The notes under the pieces are model-generated. The model worked only from the letters and a program-made list of their open reading frames with translations, did not search any database and was not told the DNA's origin. A stretch of DNA of 64,000 nt from Rattus norvegicus (Eukaryota; Chordata; Mammalia; Rodentia; Muridae). Shown here in pieces: positions 35,411 through 46,000 of this stretch. Position 1 is the first letter of the stretch. Each line of letters begins with the position of its first letter. Position numbers and translations under genes: made by a program. Location: contig NC_086024.1 of NCBI RefSeq assembly GCF_036323735.1, positions 127,494,053-127,558,052 on the forward strand, given 5' to 3'.

Positions 35411-36425
35411 AGTGAGAGGGATCTCATGCAGAGGCCCATGGGGACAATCCCCACCTCATTTTGGACACCCTAGAAAGCATGCAGGAGGCAAGGGGTAGCA
35501 CAACCAGTGGGGGAAGAAGCCCGGCAGCGGGAGGTCTCCAGGAAGTGGGTGAGCACCATGAAACACTCATCCTGAGGCCACCAACCCTGAACACATGTCA
35601 GGAGGAACACTGTCAGCAGGCCAGTTGCTGTGTGACAAGAGTCCCTTTGTCCTAACAGAGGAAAGGATCTCCAACCTCCAATTACTGTAGGTGAAAAGTG
35701 CTGGACCAAGCGCCCGGAGCCTGGGGAGGGGCGGCAGCAGGGGAGGGGTAGGGGCTGGGACAGCCGCTATTTCAGCTGCATTTCTGCTGATAATATGACT
35801 TTGTTTTATGACTCGTGAGCCGCCTGCCAGAGGAAAGAATCACATCTGTCCACAAAAGAGGACATACAGGACAAGTCAGCAGCAATGACAGCGGCAATGG
35901 CCAGCCCACTGGGAGATCCCCGAGGGGACAGTCAAGTCATCCAGGGGTCAGGACCTGGAGCTGCTGGGGAAATGGGTGGGAACAGGGAACATCCCTTGGG
36001 CCCATGAGAAACGTCAAGGCATACACAGCATCACACAGTATCAAATCAAACAATGGAGGCTTTCCTGTCAGTGCAGGATATGGTTCAAAGGCTTTCAAGA
36101 AAGGGACCCTTGGCCCCAGGTGCAACAGAGGGGTCCTATCCTGGAGTCAAAGTGGAGCCACCTGTCAGTGCTGAGCACAGCTGCCCCAAAGACACAGAAA
36201 CCTCATCTGGGCTCACCAACACTCGACCAGCACAGACATCAAACCTGGGGCACGTGCAAGACTTGAGGCCTGGCCCACCACCGAGCACTTGCCCAGAAAA
36301 CCGCAGCTCACCAGTGGCAGAGCCATTTCTACATATTCGAGAGCTCTAAGCTTCCGGCTATCTTATCCTGGCCTTCCCCCTCCGCCCCCACAGGCCCCAC
36401 AGGCGGGGTCACCACCCTTACTCAC

Positions 36426-36551
36426 TTGGAACCTGTGCACCAATTCCAGGGACTGGCTGTCATTCTGGTCAGCCTCGAGGATGACATCGGTCAGCTTGTG
36501 GATGATGACATCCAGGGGGCCCTGCTCCTCAATTGGCCGGCTCAGGTTCAG
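36426..36551 (-). CDS. Itpk1: Itpk1 coding exon (residues ~41-82)
   Basis: Internal coding exon of inositol-tetrakisphosphate 1-kinase, which phosphorylates Ins(3,4,5,6)P4 and Ins(1,3,4)P3 in the cytosolic route to higher inositol phosphates. The minus strand translates as LNLSRPIEEQGPLDVIIHKL, then TDVILEADQNDSQSLELVHR and FQ: 42 codons that I recognise as human ITPK1 residues 41-82, in the N-terminal domain. The acceptor is a long pyrimidine run ending in ttgcag just above 36551; the donor is CAA|GTGAGT at 36425. The exon is phase 0 at both ends (126 nt), so skipping it would keep the frame. The preceding Q40 codon must come from an upstream exon. The reading frame continues exactly into the exon at 19717. 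No frame damage is visible. Identity rests on my memory of the human protein, but the match is unmistakable. Confidence 0.97.
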
Positions 36552-37078
36552 CTGCAAGGCGAGAAAGAGGAGAGAGCTTCAGTACCTGAGACCACGTCTG
36601 GGATCCTTGAGCCTCGGTAGCGCCCCAAGAGACTGGATGGACAGAGTAGGAGCCCGAGGTCTCCACTACTCATTCTTCTCAGTAGCTGAGGACAAACTAC
36701 ACTCCTGGTTGGCATGAGGGTCCCCAAAGGCACACAAAGCAGGGGATGCTACACACTGGCTGTATGGGGAAAGCATTTACTGAACACGCCTCATCTGCCC
36801 AACCACTGAAACCAGAGCTCGGCAGAGAGATGAAGAAAAATGGCCAGTTACCCGGGAGGAACTCCATCTAAGCAGATATTCCGAAACCATGGCAAAGTGG
36901 TGTTCTTGGCAGGTCTAAGAGTTGCTTCCTTGAGAACCTAGACACTTGGATTCCACCCTGAATACCAGGGTGTGTCACTGACCCTGGAGGGCTGCAGGAG
37001 ATGCCTGAGTACTTCACACACTGCTCCACAGGGGGAATGTGTTTGTTTTTTCATGAACGCAGGGCCGGGAGGATCAGG

Positions 37079-37097
37079 CAGAGAGAGAGAGAGAGAC

Positions 37098-37155
<58 letters not shown>
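37079..37155. repeat. GA dinucleotide repeat
   Basis: About 38 GA units with two single-base interruptions. Confidence 0.98.
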
Positions 37156-37156
<1 letters not shown>

Positions 37157-39276
37157 ACCAGAGTGGCCAGCTGGTACTTAGCATCACCTGACCTCAAGCC
37201 AAAAGCACCTGCCAACAGCCAGGGCACCCTGACACCACGCTTCCTGATGCGCCAGATGTCCGCCGCCAGCATGTGACCATCACCACCCACAAGGCGAGAC
37301 TCGGAGGCAACTGGCGACAGCCCAGCACCTGGCTGACCCCCCACATAGCCTCGACTAGGCCAGAGAAAGCAACCCCTGACTCACCAGCAGCTAGCACCTA
37401 TGAGGATTCGGGGATGGCTAGGTCCGCGTCACTCATGACATAAGACAGCTACAATTACAAACTCATTCTGAGGAGACAGCAGGCTAAGGGCACACGTACC
37501 TGTCTCCTTTTATTCCCAGCCACTCGAGGAAAGGAAACTACAAACTAAGTGAGGGCAGACTTTAAGAACCAGCCTAAGACCTGGGTGGGAGAGTTCAGCT
37601 TGGATACACAGTAAGACCTAAGGCAGTTGATTTAAATTCCTAACCCACCCGGACAGCCCCTGTCCCCTGTCCACTCTGTCCCCTGGTTGTCACAATCCAA
37701 AGTTACAACCATATGGCTGCTGTCCTCTGGCAGAGTCGCAGGAGGGTGACAACAAAGGCAGGTCATGACGCTGATCCCTGCCCCTGGTCCTCACGCAACC
37801 TTTCATCCTGGTATTTCTGCACAGCCCATCTCCCAAGATGGCCAGTTACCTCTGTGGCTCCGGTGACAATTTTGGTTCCCCTGTCCTATGGGCCTATGGG
37901 CAGTGACAATTCCCCACACTTGTACATATTACATATTCTGTCTTGGCAGCCCCTCGGGCCCTGCTCACTCCACCTATGGCGTACGCGCACTTACTTTAAC
38001 TCTTATCTGATAAGCTTTTGGAATGTGTCCGCTCTCTCCTGCTGTCCTTAACCCCACTTTGTAAGCGTCTGCCAGGAGAGATGTTAAAGGTCACCCCTAT
38101 TTAAAGGGGGAACAAAAGGTACTGGAGACCTCCCAATGAGAAATCATGGAGGAATATGCTTCCCTTCCCATGGTGACGAGCTTGTGTATCAAACAAACGA
38201 AACACAGACACGACACCAGACTGAGGAGAAGGGATGCAGCCCAAGTATCTTTTGTTGTTGTTTAAAATTGTGTCTGGCTGGTCTCAATGTTAAGGTTCTC
38301 ACCATGACTCTTCTTCCTGAGTGTCTTCCGAGACCTCACAGCAAGGCTAGGAGACGGGGATGGTCCTCCTGCCTTCTACAGCCAGAACACCAAGAACTGA
38401 GGAAGAAAAATGGGCCGGCCACGCTACGCAGCCGGAACCAGGCTGAGGCCCAGCAGAAATGCCAGTGTCTGCCCTGCCAAGCCACCAGCCAATCTGTGCT
38501 TGTCGTGACCCTGGCTTCTGTTTTCCCTGAGGAGACTGGAAGGGCCTCGTTGGCTCTGTGTGGTGACTCCACGCTAGACTTTCTTCCAACCCCAACAGGA
38601 TGTGGAGGCAAATGAAGAATCCTAGAGTGAGAGGATGAATCCAGGGGACTCCAGCCATGCCTGCTGGGTTCCACTGTGGAGGACACCACAGACAGAAGGA
38701 CAGTGTTTGCAGACCACTGCAACTATGAAAAGATAACTGGGTCCCTGGAGTGATGGTGGACACATTCCCTACGTCCAGACAGAACTACGATGCGGGTCTC
38801 CATTTCCAGCCCTCCCTGGACCAGGATCTGGGGAGGGGGACAGTGTCAGGGCCTAGCTTGGGTACCAGGTAGAGCACGACTGTGTTCGTTATTATTGTCT
38901 TAGAAGTCACAGGTGCATCTTGGGACTGCATCTTGCCACTGGAGTTTGCAAGGACAAAAACCAGCTAGAGATAGACCAGGGGTCCCCTGAGGATTGGGGA
39001 AGGAGGTGGATATCAGCCTGAGGCCTGTAGACCTGACAACCAGGGGCTGTTTGGAAAATAAGCTCCCGGTGTTCCTGGCTGCTCTACAAAAGGTAAACAG
39101 TTGAGTCTGGAAGCCAGCCACCTTCCTTTGTGTACTTTCCAGGCATTTTTATGCCAATAAAGCCCTTTCACAAGAAAAGTAACTTGGGATACACATCAGG
39201 CCTGGTGTGGTTCTGTTCCACAGCATGGCAGCCTCTTGCCTCCGCATTGTGTCTTCATCCCCCTCCCGCACCCCCC

Positions 39277-39482
39277 TTTTGAGACAGGGTTTTTCCTACA
39301 TAGCCCCGGCTGCCCTGGACCACTCTGTGTAGACCAGGATGGCCTTGAACTCACAAAAGATCTGCCTGTCTTAGTCTCTAGACTCACCACACCTGGCTAT
39401 CTTTCCTTTTCTAAAGCTCAAGCTGCCCTTGAACTTGTGGCCATCCTCCTGACCCTCCAGCAGGTGTGTGCCGCCATAGCAC
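39277..39482 (-). repeat. B1 SINE plus B1 fragment
   Basis: Reverse B1 with ttttgagacagggtttttcc, tgtgtagaccaggatggcct and tgaactcacaaaagatctgc to about 39400. A second partial B1-like piece follows (cttgaacttgtggccatcct, ccagcaggtgtgtgccgcca). Confidence 0.85.
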
Positions 39483-40339
39483 CTTGTATACAGCTGTACA
39501 GATGAGCCTTTCTGCTTTTCTTCAGGTGGCCAGGGAAGCCACCATCATTCTCCAAGGAGGATGCCTTGAAAGAACCTCAAGAGAAGCCCCAGTCTCTCCC
39601 CACTGCCTTGGGCTTCATCTGAGGCCTCAATAGTGCACGATGGGCGTGAAGGGCTCCTGACACCAGAGCACCACAGAGGGAACACTGCAAAGGTGGGGGC
39701 CCTTAGGAGAGAGCACGTCACAGGCGAGGGGATTGTACGGAAGGGATGTTTCAAAAGATGGCACAGTCAAAGCCCTGTCTCCTCGACAGGGTGAGGACAG
39801 GGCTCAGGGTAAAGATTTGTGTGTGCTCGCCACTCCATTTCTCTGACCACTCAGTGCCCAGAACATCCCCAGAGACTTCTTGTTCTCCACCTTGGGAGAA
39901 GTATGGTCTGTCCCTCTCAGGGAGGGTTAAGGGCATGCCAATGAAAGGCCTGACCACCGAGACCAGGAATCCACAGTTGCTCCACTTCCAGGTCTGGCTG
40001 CCCGGCGAGGCCAGCACTGGACATGGTGGCAGGCAGCACACAGAGCTCTGAATTCAGAGAGAACAAAAGGCCACTGTTTGCCTCACTGACAAAGGCAAGT
40101 GAGGCTGCCTAGGGGGGCAGGCAGGGCTGGTAGGATATGGGTCAAAGTTGGCAAATCCCAGTGGCCCATGAGTCACCTCTGATTTCCAGAACAGTAATTA
40201 GCATATTCATGCCCTACCTGGTAACCAAGCTAGGCCCCTGACACTGTCTCTATCCCAAAACCAGCACCTGGAACCAGGCAGAAATGTGAGCATGGCCGGG
40301 AAACCCATCTAACTCCATTATTTCTGGGTAGCCAAGGTC

Positions 40340-40385
40340 ACCTAACTATACTGTATCTCAGTTTCCCCATTCATAAAATGAGTCT
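40340..40385 (-). repeat. MIR fragment
   Basis: ctcagtttccccattcataa followed by aatgag is the reversed MIR 3' motif; very short. Confidence 0.4.
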
Positions 40386-41979
40386 GCTGCTAACTCTTCC
40401 ACCTACTGCCCAGGGCCTGTGGACCGCGCCCCCACTCCCCACCCCTCACCCCCACACACCTTGCTTCCTTGGGGCAACTCTCCTCTATCACTACTCTGTG
40501 GCTTGCTGTCAGTTGGACCCTCAGGGTTCTTCACTGTTCCACAGGATCATGGAGACACAAGGCTGCTATGCTAAATCCATGACTTCCTAGATGGCAGGGT
40601 GTACCTGACTTCAGAGTTCAAAACTACGACTGAGGTTGCAGTGGAAATCAACCAGGTGCAAGGGCCGGCTTTCGTGGCCAGCGCCTTCCCAGACCTTCAC
40701 CTGCCTACAGAGACCTCACCGTTCTACAGCACAAACACCGCCACTGCATACCTGATCCAACCCTGATCATTATACGCAAGGATTCAAGTCCCCTGTTAAT
40801 GGTACTTTGCCAAGGAGTATGGTACGTCCAATAAATGTCAGCTGTTAGATCTCCTCCTCCTTGCTGTTCATATTGTGACCAACATGAAAGCCTGACCCCC
40901 TCTGGTGATACCATGCCACAGGATCTCAGCACGGGTCAGACGAGCACTGGTTCACACTGACATCCTCAGAGAGTGTGCTGCCATACCTCAGCTCTCTGTA
41001 GTTGGTAATGACAACTGCCACCCACACAATGCTTACCGGAAGCTACACTCTGTGTTCCTAATGAGCACTGACAACTCGGGGTGCAGAAGAAGATGAGTCA
41101 CATGGGGGAGGGGGTGTTCAGTGACAGGCCCAGGAGCACGGAGTCTCACACTGTGGGAACCCAGGTTTCTCTCCTGCTGACATTACACTTCTGTTCACAC
41201 CAAAGGGTGTTCAGGGTTTCTTCCCCTTTCCTCTCCGCGTGTGGCCTGGGAATGGTGTTTTCAGCTGTGACTTCAAATGGGACCCACTACATCAAAAGTT
41301 TTGCCTTAGCCAAGGCTGAGTAGGACAAATGTCCCAGATCAAAGGCCTGATGTATATCTCTAGGCTCCATTAGAGTCCTGGGATCTGGCTAAAGACCCAG
41401 AATACTGCACAGAAGTAGGTCTCTCAGTCTGGGCCTCTCAAGGATAGACCCCAAAAGGCAGTAGGGTCTCTGTGTGGGTTTGATTCCAAATGCAGGATGA
41501 TGGAGGACACCAGAGCTTCTTGAATAAAGCACCCCCTGCCAAAGAAATGTCACATGTCCCACAGTCAGGAGTCTGAGTCTGGCCACCCAAACCTGTAAAC
41601 TAAACCAAGGGAGATACCCGTCATCCTGATGGCCTCTGCCCCAGATCAAAGAGGGAGGCTGGTGCCTTTTTTCCCTGACCCAGTTCCCCAGTTCCCCAGG
41701 GACCAGGGCAATTGTAAGCAGCAGCAATTGAATTAAGGCGGAAAAGTAGACAACATTTTATTCCACAGACGAGGCTGACAATGCCTCATGGCACCGACAT
41801 TTGGAGAACTTCAAGCATTCTGCAGGTGAGAGCCCAAGCCGAGCTTGTTAGGTCTGCTGAATTCATGCTGACCCTAATGTCTCCAGTAACATTCCGAGAG
41901 CTAGAGCCATCCAGAAGCACCACTCCATACGAACTGTACTGAACATCTTCATTCCTTCCAGAGTAGTTACGCTATCATG

Positions 41980-41982
<3 letters not shown>

Positions 41983-42043
<61 letters not shown>

Positions 42044-42070
42044 TACACGCGCGCGCGCGCGCGCGAGCGC
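41983..42070. repeat. CT-CA-CG compound dinucleotide repeat
   Basis: About 23 CT units, about 10 CA units with one cat, then about 11 CG units with one interruption. Alternating purine-pyrimidine over the CA-CG part. Confidence 0.98.
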
Positions 42071-42721
42071 ACACTCCTCCCAGAATCCACCCCTGATTTC
42101 CTACCTACCCAACTTGACTTGTTTTGAAGCCATCAAGTACAGTTGGTGCCCTCCATATGCTCTTGGGTGTTGGGTGTGTGACCCTCTACTGAGCATGGCC
42201 AACCTAACACTTGGAGAAAGATGACACTCCCACTGTGACAGCTACTGACTATTGGTAGCTATGGACAGTTTTTGAGCGTGATGGCACCTGGAGCCAGTCA
42301 GAGGAAGAACTTGTCCTTTGTGAAGAGAGTCCATACAGTTCTAACTAACTTGTCAGGCCACCTTGCAGGAGCAACTCTGGCCCAGACAGTAATGGGCGGA
42401 TCCATACCTTGGCCATGAATGCTCAGTTATGCAAATGTCTTAACCACTATTTAAACCTGACCCTCAGGTCAGGAACCTGGGGATGGACTTTGGCTAGGGG
42501 CAGGTGCCATCACTGGGCCTCTTTCTTTTTCTTCTCCATATGGAGAAGAATAAATCTTCTTCTACTTTTTACTATAACTTGTCTATCTAATGGGTAGGTG
42601 GGTGGTCAAACACAGCTTGCTAGGGAAGCTAGAGTCCAGACCACATCCTGATACCTTCAGTAACATTATAGTCATTAATACTTACATTTAAATCAGAAAA
42701 AGAGACAAAAATATCATTGAC

Positions 42722-43095
42722 CGGAAGGGAAGGTGGCATGGTCTAAAAAGTGTCTGCTACTTAAGTGTGAGAACTCAAGTTCCCTTCTCCAGTCACAGTC
42801 ACTATGTCAGAGGCAGGTACAAGAGCATGCATGTGTAACCCTAGGACTAAGGGGCAAGTCAGGGAGACAAGATCCCAGCAGCCCACTGGCCAGTGGGCTT
42901 AGCTGAATCGACAAACTCCAGGTTCCAGGAGATCCTACCTCAAAAAATACGGTAGAGAGTGGTCAAGGAAGATAGCTGACTGGCATCTACCTCTGGCCTC
43001 CACATGCACAAGGATCTGCATGCACACACAAACAGAGCATGTACACACAAACAGAGTCAGACACCTACACAGGTATACACACAGAGAAAGAGAGA
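42722..43095 (+). repeat. B4-type composite SINE
   Basis: tRNA-like head (ttaagtgtgagaactcaagt), B1-like middle (gtaaccctaggactaagggg), gcttagctgaatcgacaaac, ctacctcaaaaaatacggta and ctctggcctccacatgcaca, then a CA-rich end: the B4A order of parts. Confidence 0.8.
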
Positions 43096-43137
43096 GGGGA
43101 GAGACAACAAAGTCATCTTAAGAGTTGTAAAAAACAC

Positions 43138-43541
43138 AGCCAGACACAGTGCCACACACCTTTTAATCCCAAACTTGAGAGGCAGAAGCTGGCAGACAAA
43201 TATTCTACTGGATAAAATAAATCTAACAGAAGTGAGTTCAGGGCTGGAGAGGTGGCTCAATGGTTGAGAGCACTGACTGCTCTTCCAGAGGTCCTGAGTT
43301 CAATTCTCAGCAACCACATGGGGGCTCACAACCATCAGTAATGGGATCTGATGCCCTCTTCTGGTGTGTCTGAAGACAGCTACAGTGTACTTACATATAA
43401 TAAACAAACAAACAAACAAACAAACAAACAAACAAAACAGAAGTATGTTCAAGGCCAGCCTGGTCTACATAGTTAGTTCCAGGACAGTCATGGCTACTAT
43501 GTAGAAACCTTGCTTTAAAAAAAAAAAAAAAAAAAAAAACT
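43138..43541 (+). repeat. B1 SINE split by a B2 insertion
   Basis: 5' part 43138-43240 (acacaccttttaatcccaaa ... gagttca) and 3' part 43437-43541 (caaggccagcctggtctaca ... gaaaccttgctttaaaaaa) belong to one B1 interrupted by the B2 at 43241-43436. Confidence 0.85.
43241..43436 (+). mobile_element. B2 SINE, near full length
   Basis: Close to the B2 consensus: gggctggagaggtggctcaa, gctcttccagaggtcctgag, ttcaattctcagcaaccaca, ctggtgtgtctgaagacagc, tacagtgtacttacatataa, then an AAAC repeat tail. Flanked by an imperfect 15-bp target-site duplication, acagaagtgagttca (43226-43240) and acagaagtatgttca (43437-43451). A and B boxes look intact. Confidence 0.95.
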
Positions 43542-44401
43542 GAAAAGGAGCAAAAGCCCAGTACCTAAGGGCCAAGTTAACGAACAGTCAGAATGCCTAC
43601 ATGCCATGCTTTTGTCTCAGAATGCCCACTCCCAGATGGCTACGAAAAAATCCACATGGACAAATGTGAAGACCCGGAACTCCTGTGGAAAGATAGGGAT
43701 TGGCTGTACAGTGGTGGGCATGCCCACCTACCTCAGAGAGATATTGGGAAGCCACCAAGATGGCAGCAAAGAGGTTTGGTGGAGACATCTGCTGTGGGAA
43801 ACTGGAATAGGAAGGAGGAGCAAGTCCCACCTCCAGGATACAAAACAGCATAGCCCCTGGCTCACCAGGACCAGGAGCAATGAGCTCCGGCCATTTGGGA
43901 GGAGGTTTAATGAGTCTCCCACCTTCCCTGATGGCCCTGTCACAGGTGGAAGGAGCTTGGGGGAAAGGAGGGGGTGTCACTGTTTCAGTCTCCAGGACCT
44001 CAGGTCACCTGACAACCCAGAACTACATATCCACCTGACTGATAAGCAGGAAGTTCCCCCACTCCATCTCTTCCTTCATTTACTGAGAAGAAAGACACGT
44101 TCGATCTAGCATGTGGGGGGCCTTGTGGGGTTTGGAGGCGCTTTTAAAGCTATAGTTTGGAATCTGGATAGAATAAGGCCACAGAGATTTATCCTGTAAG
44201 AAAAGAATACTTCCTGACGCTTAAGGATCATTAGGCTGAAAACCTGAACAAGCCACACATGAACCTGGCTGTTCTACAGCACTCAGGAAAGCCCCACAAT
44301 CCCCTCCACCTGCCTGCAAGACCCTGATGGCAGCCATTTTGGCCTAGAGGACAGTTCATCTTGTTGCTGTTCATGGGACTCAAGACAGCATGATGGGAAA
44401 T

Positions 44402-44469
44402 AACACACATACACACACACACACACACGCACGCACGCACACACACACACGCACACACACACACACACC
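44402..44469. repeat. CA/CG-interrupted dinucleotide repeat
   Basis: CA repeat with several CACG units in the middle. Confidence 0.97.
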
Positions 44470-45934
44470 CCAGGCAATCTCTCCCTGTCCTGAGGAAAGG
44501 CACACATCACAAGCTGGCAAATACAGACAAGACCTAGCAGCACTATCCAGCATGCAGGGAAGTCACAGGCCACATCCAGGTCTAGCTGTCCTCCGAGTGT
44601 GCACTGGGAGACTGGGACTGGAGAAAGGCTTCTGGGGTCCTCTTACCTCAGCTCCCTGACAATTATCTTCCTTCCGAGCCACCCCAGGCACAAGGTGGCC
44701 CCTCCCAAGCAGGAGGACACTAAAGGATCAGAGAGTGGGGCTGAGTGTCTGGATGCACACAGGCCCAGGCCTAGGGAGAGCGTATCCTTCACCCTCAGAC
44801 TGGTTTCCTCACCTGCAAAGGGAAGATAAGGAAGCATCCTTCCACAGCACATACCAGACATCAGGCAGTCACTCTGGGCAGAGCCAGCCCACCACGCACA
44901 AGTCAGTGGCAGGGATTTCAGCTGAGATCACGTGAGGATAGATTTTTTTTCTCCAGCTTCAATGTAATCCTTGTTGGCTGTCTGCCAGGACGATCCACGT
45001 AATCCCTTCCCCAGAACTACAGGAGCCTGGCCCCATACCAGGTGCTGAACCGAGCAAATCACACATATTATTTCCCCTAATCTCCCGATCTGAAGCAGCT
45101 GAGACCCAGTGACCATTTTTATGTGAGGTCACTCACATAGGAAGAAGATTCCAGAAGCCAAACAGTAAGCTGAGATTGGATAACCAATCAGCAAGAGGAA
45201 CGGCCAGCCTCGGGTTCTGTCCTGTGCTCCAAAGAGCAGTTTCAGACACCTTCTGCTCTCCTCAGGTGGTGGTGGCTAGACACTTTTCCTGGAAGTGTCA
45301 GGCGGTAACAACACAGCCCGAAGATTATGTCTGAGGCAAGTTCTTGCCTCCTGGTGGTAAGTTTGATGGGAATCTCAGCCAGTCTTAGAGCTCTAGACTG
45401 GAAACTCCGGTAGGAGGGAGTGACATCTCCAGCAAAACACTACTTCCCGATCTCTCGTCCCCAGCCCTCCATCCCAATGGAGGTATCCTGTAGCAAGCAC
45501 AGCACTGGGACTCTTGAGTTTCCCAATCTTGCTGGCAAGCCAGCACACGGGGCATTATTTTATAACCACCCAAAATTAATAAATCAAATCCACCGAGACG
45601 GGGGTAGTTATATATCAAGCTGCCATAGAAAAGCTAGGAGGTGATCCAATGCAGTATGCTGTGGAGTGTGTGGGCAGAGGGGAGCTCCAGACATCCACCT
45701 CCCTATGCCCATAGCATCTCAGTGTACCCCAAGGGACCGATGTAAGTGATAATCTCCCCTGAGGAGAGCAGAGGGGGTTCCTACGGGACTAGTTAAGATG
45801 AGTCTTCTCATGCTGTGCTACTAGAGGGTTTCAAACCAGGGTAGTATCTTGTTTTTCTGACTTTATGTTATCAGGTTAGCAGTATGTAGAATGGGTGTAG
45901 AAGAAAAGGGTCTGGGTTCAAATCCAGCCAGTAT

Positions 45935-46000
45935 CTAACATCTATTGGAATCTGCTCTATGCCAGGCACACCTACAAGCACTGTACCTAAATCATTGCAT
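45935..46000 (+). repeat. MIR fragment
   Basis: tctatgccaggcacacctac, aagcactgtacctaaatcat is a MIR core-like string on the plus strand. Confidence 0.4.

Larger units (their letters stand above)
19718..36425 (-). other. Itpk1: Itpk1 intron (16.7 kb)
   Basis: Complete intron with donor GTGAGT at 36425 and acceptor cttttcttgcag at 19718. It is the most repeat-rich part of the window: B1 plus CA/GA tract (20267-20501), B4-type SINE plus CA tract (20770-21123), a 300-bp AGG/AAG purine tract (22643-22949), two MT/MaLR-like LTRs (24008-24388 plus strand, 28052-28364 minus strand), GT/CTGT array (26880-26966), B3 and B1 pieces (29072-29735), a young ID element (30807-30921) and a CA-rich array (31303-31782). 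In 24400-26870, 27000-28050 and 32000-36400 I see no gene and few recognisable repeats. Confidence 0.9.
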
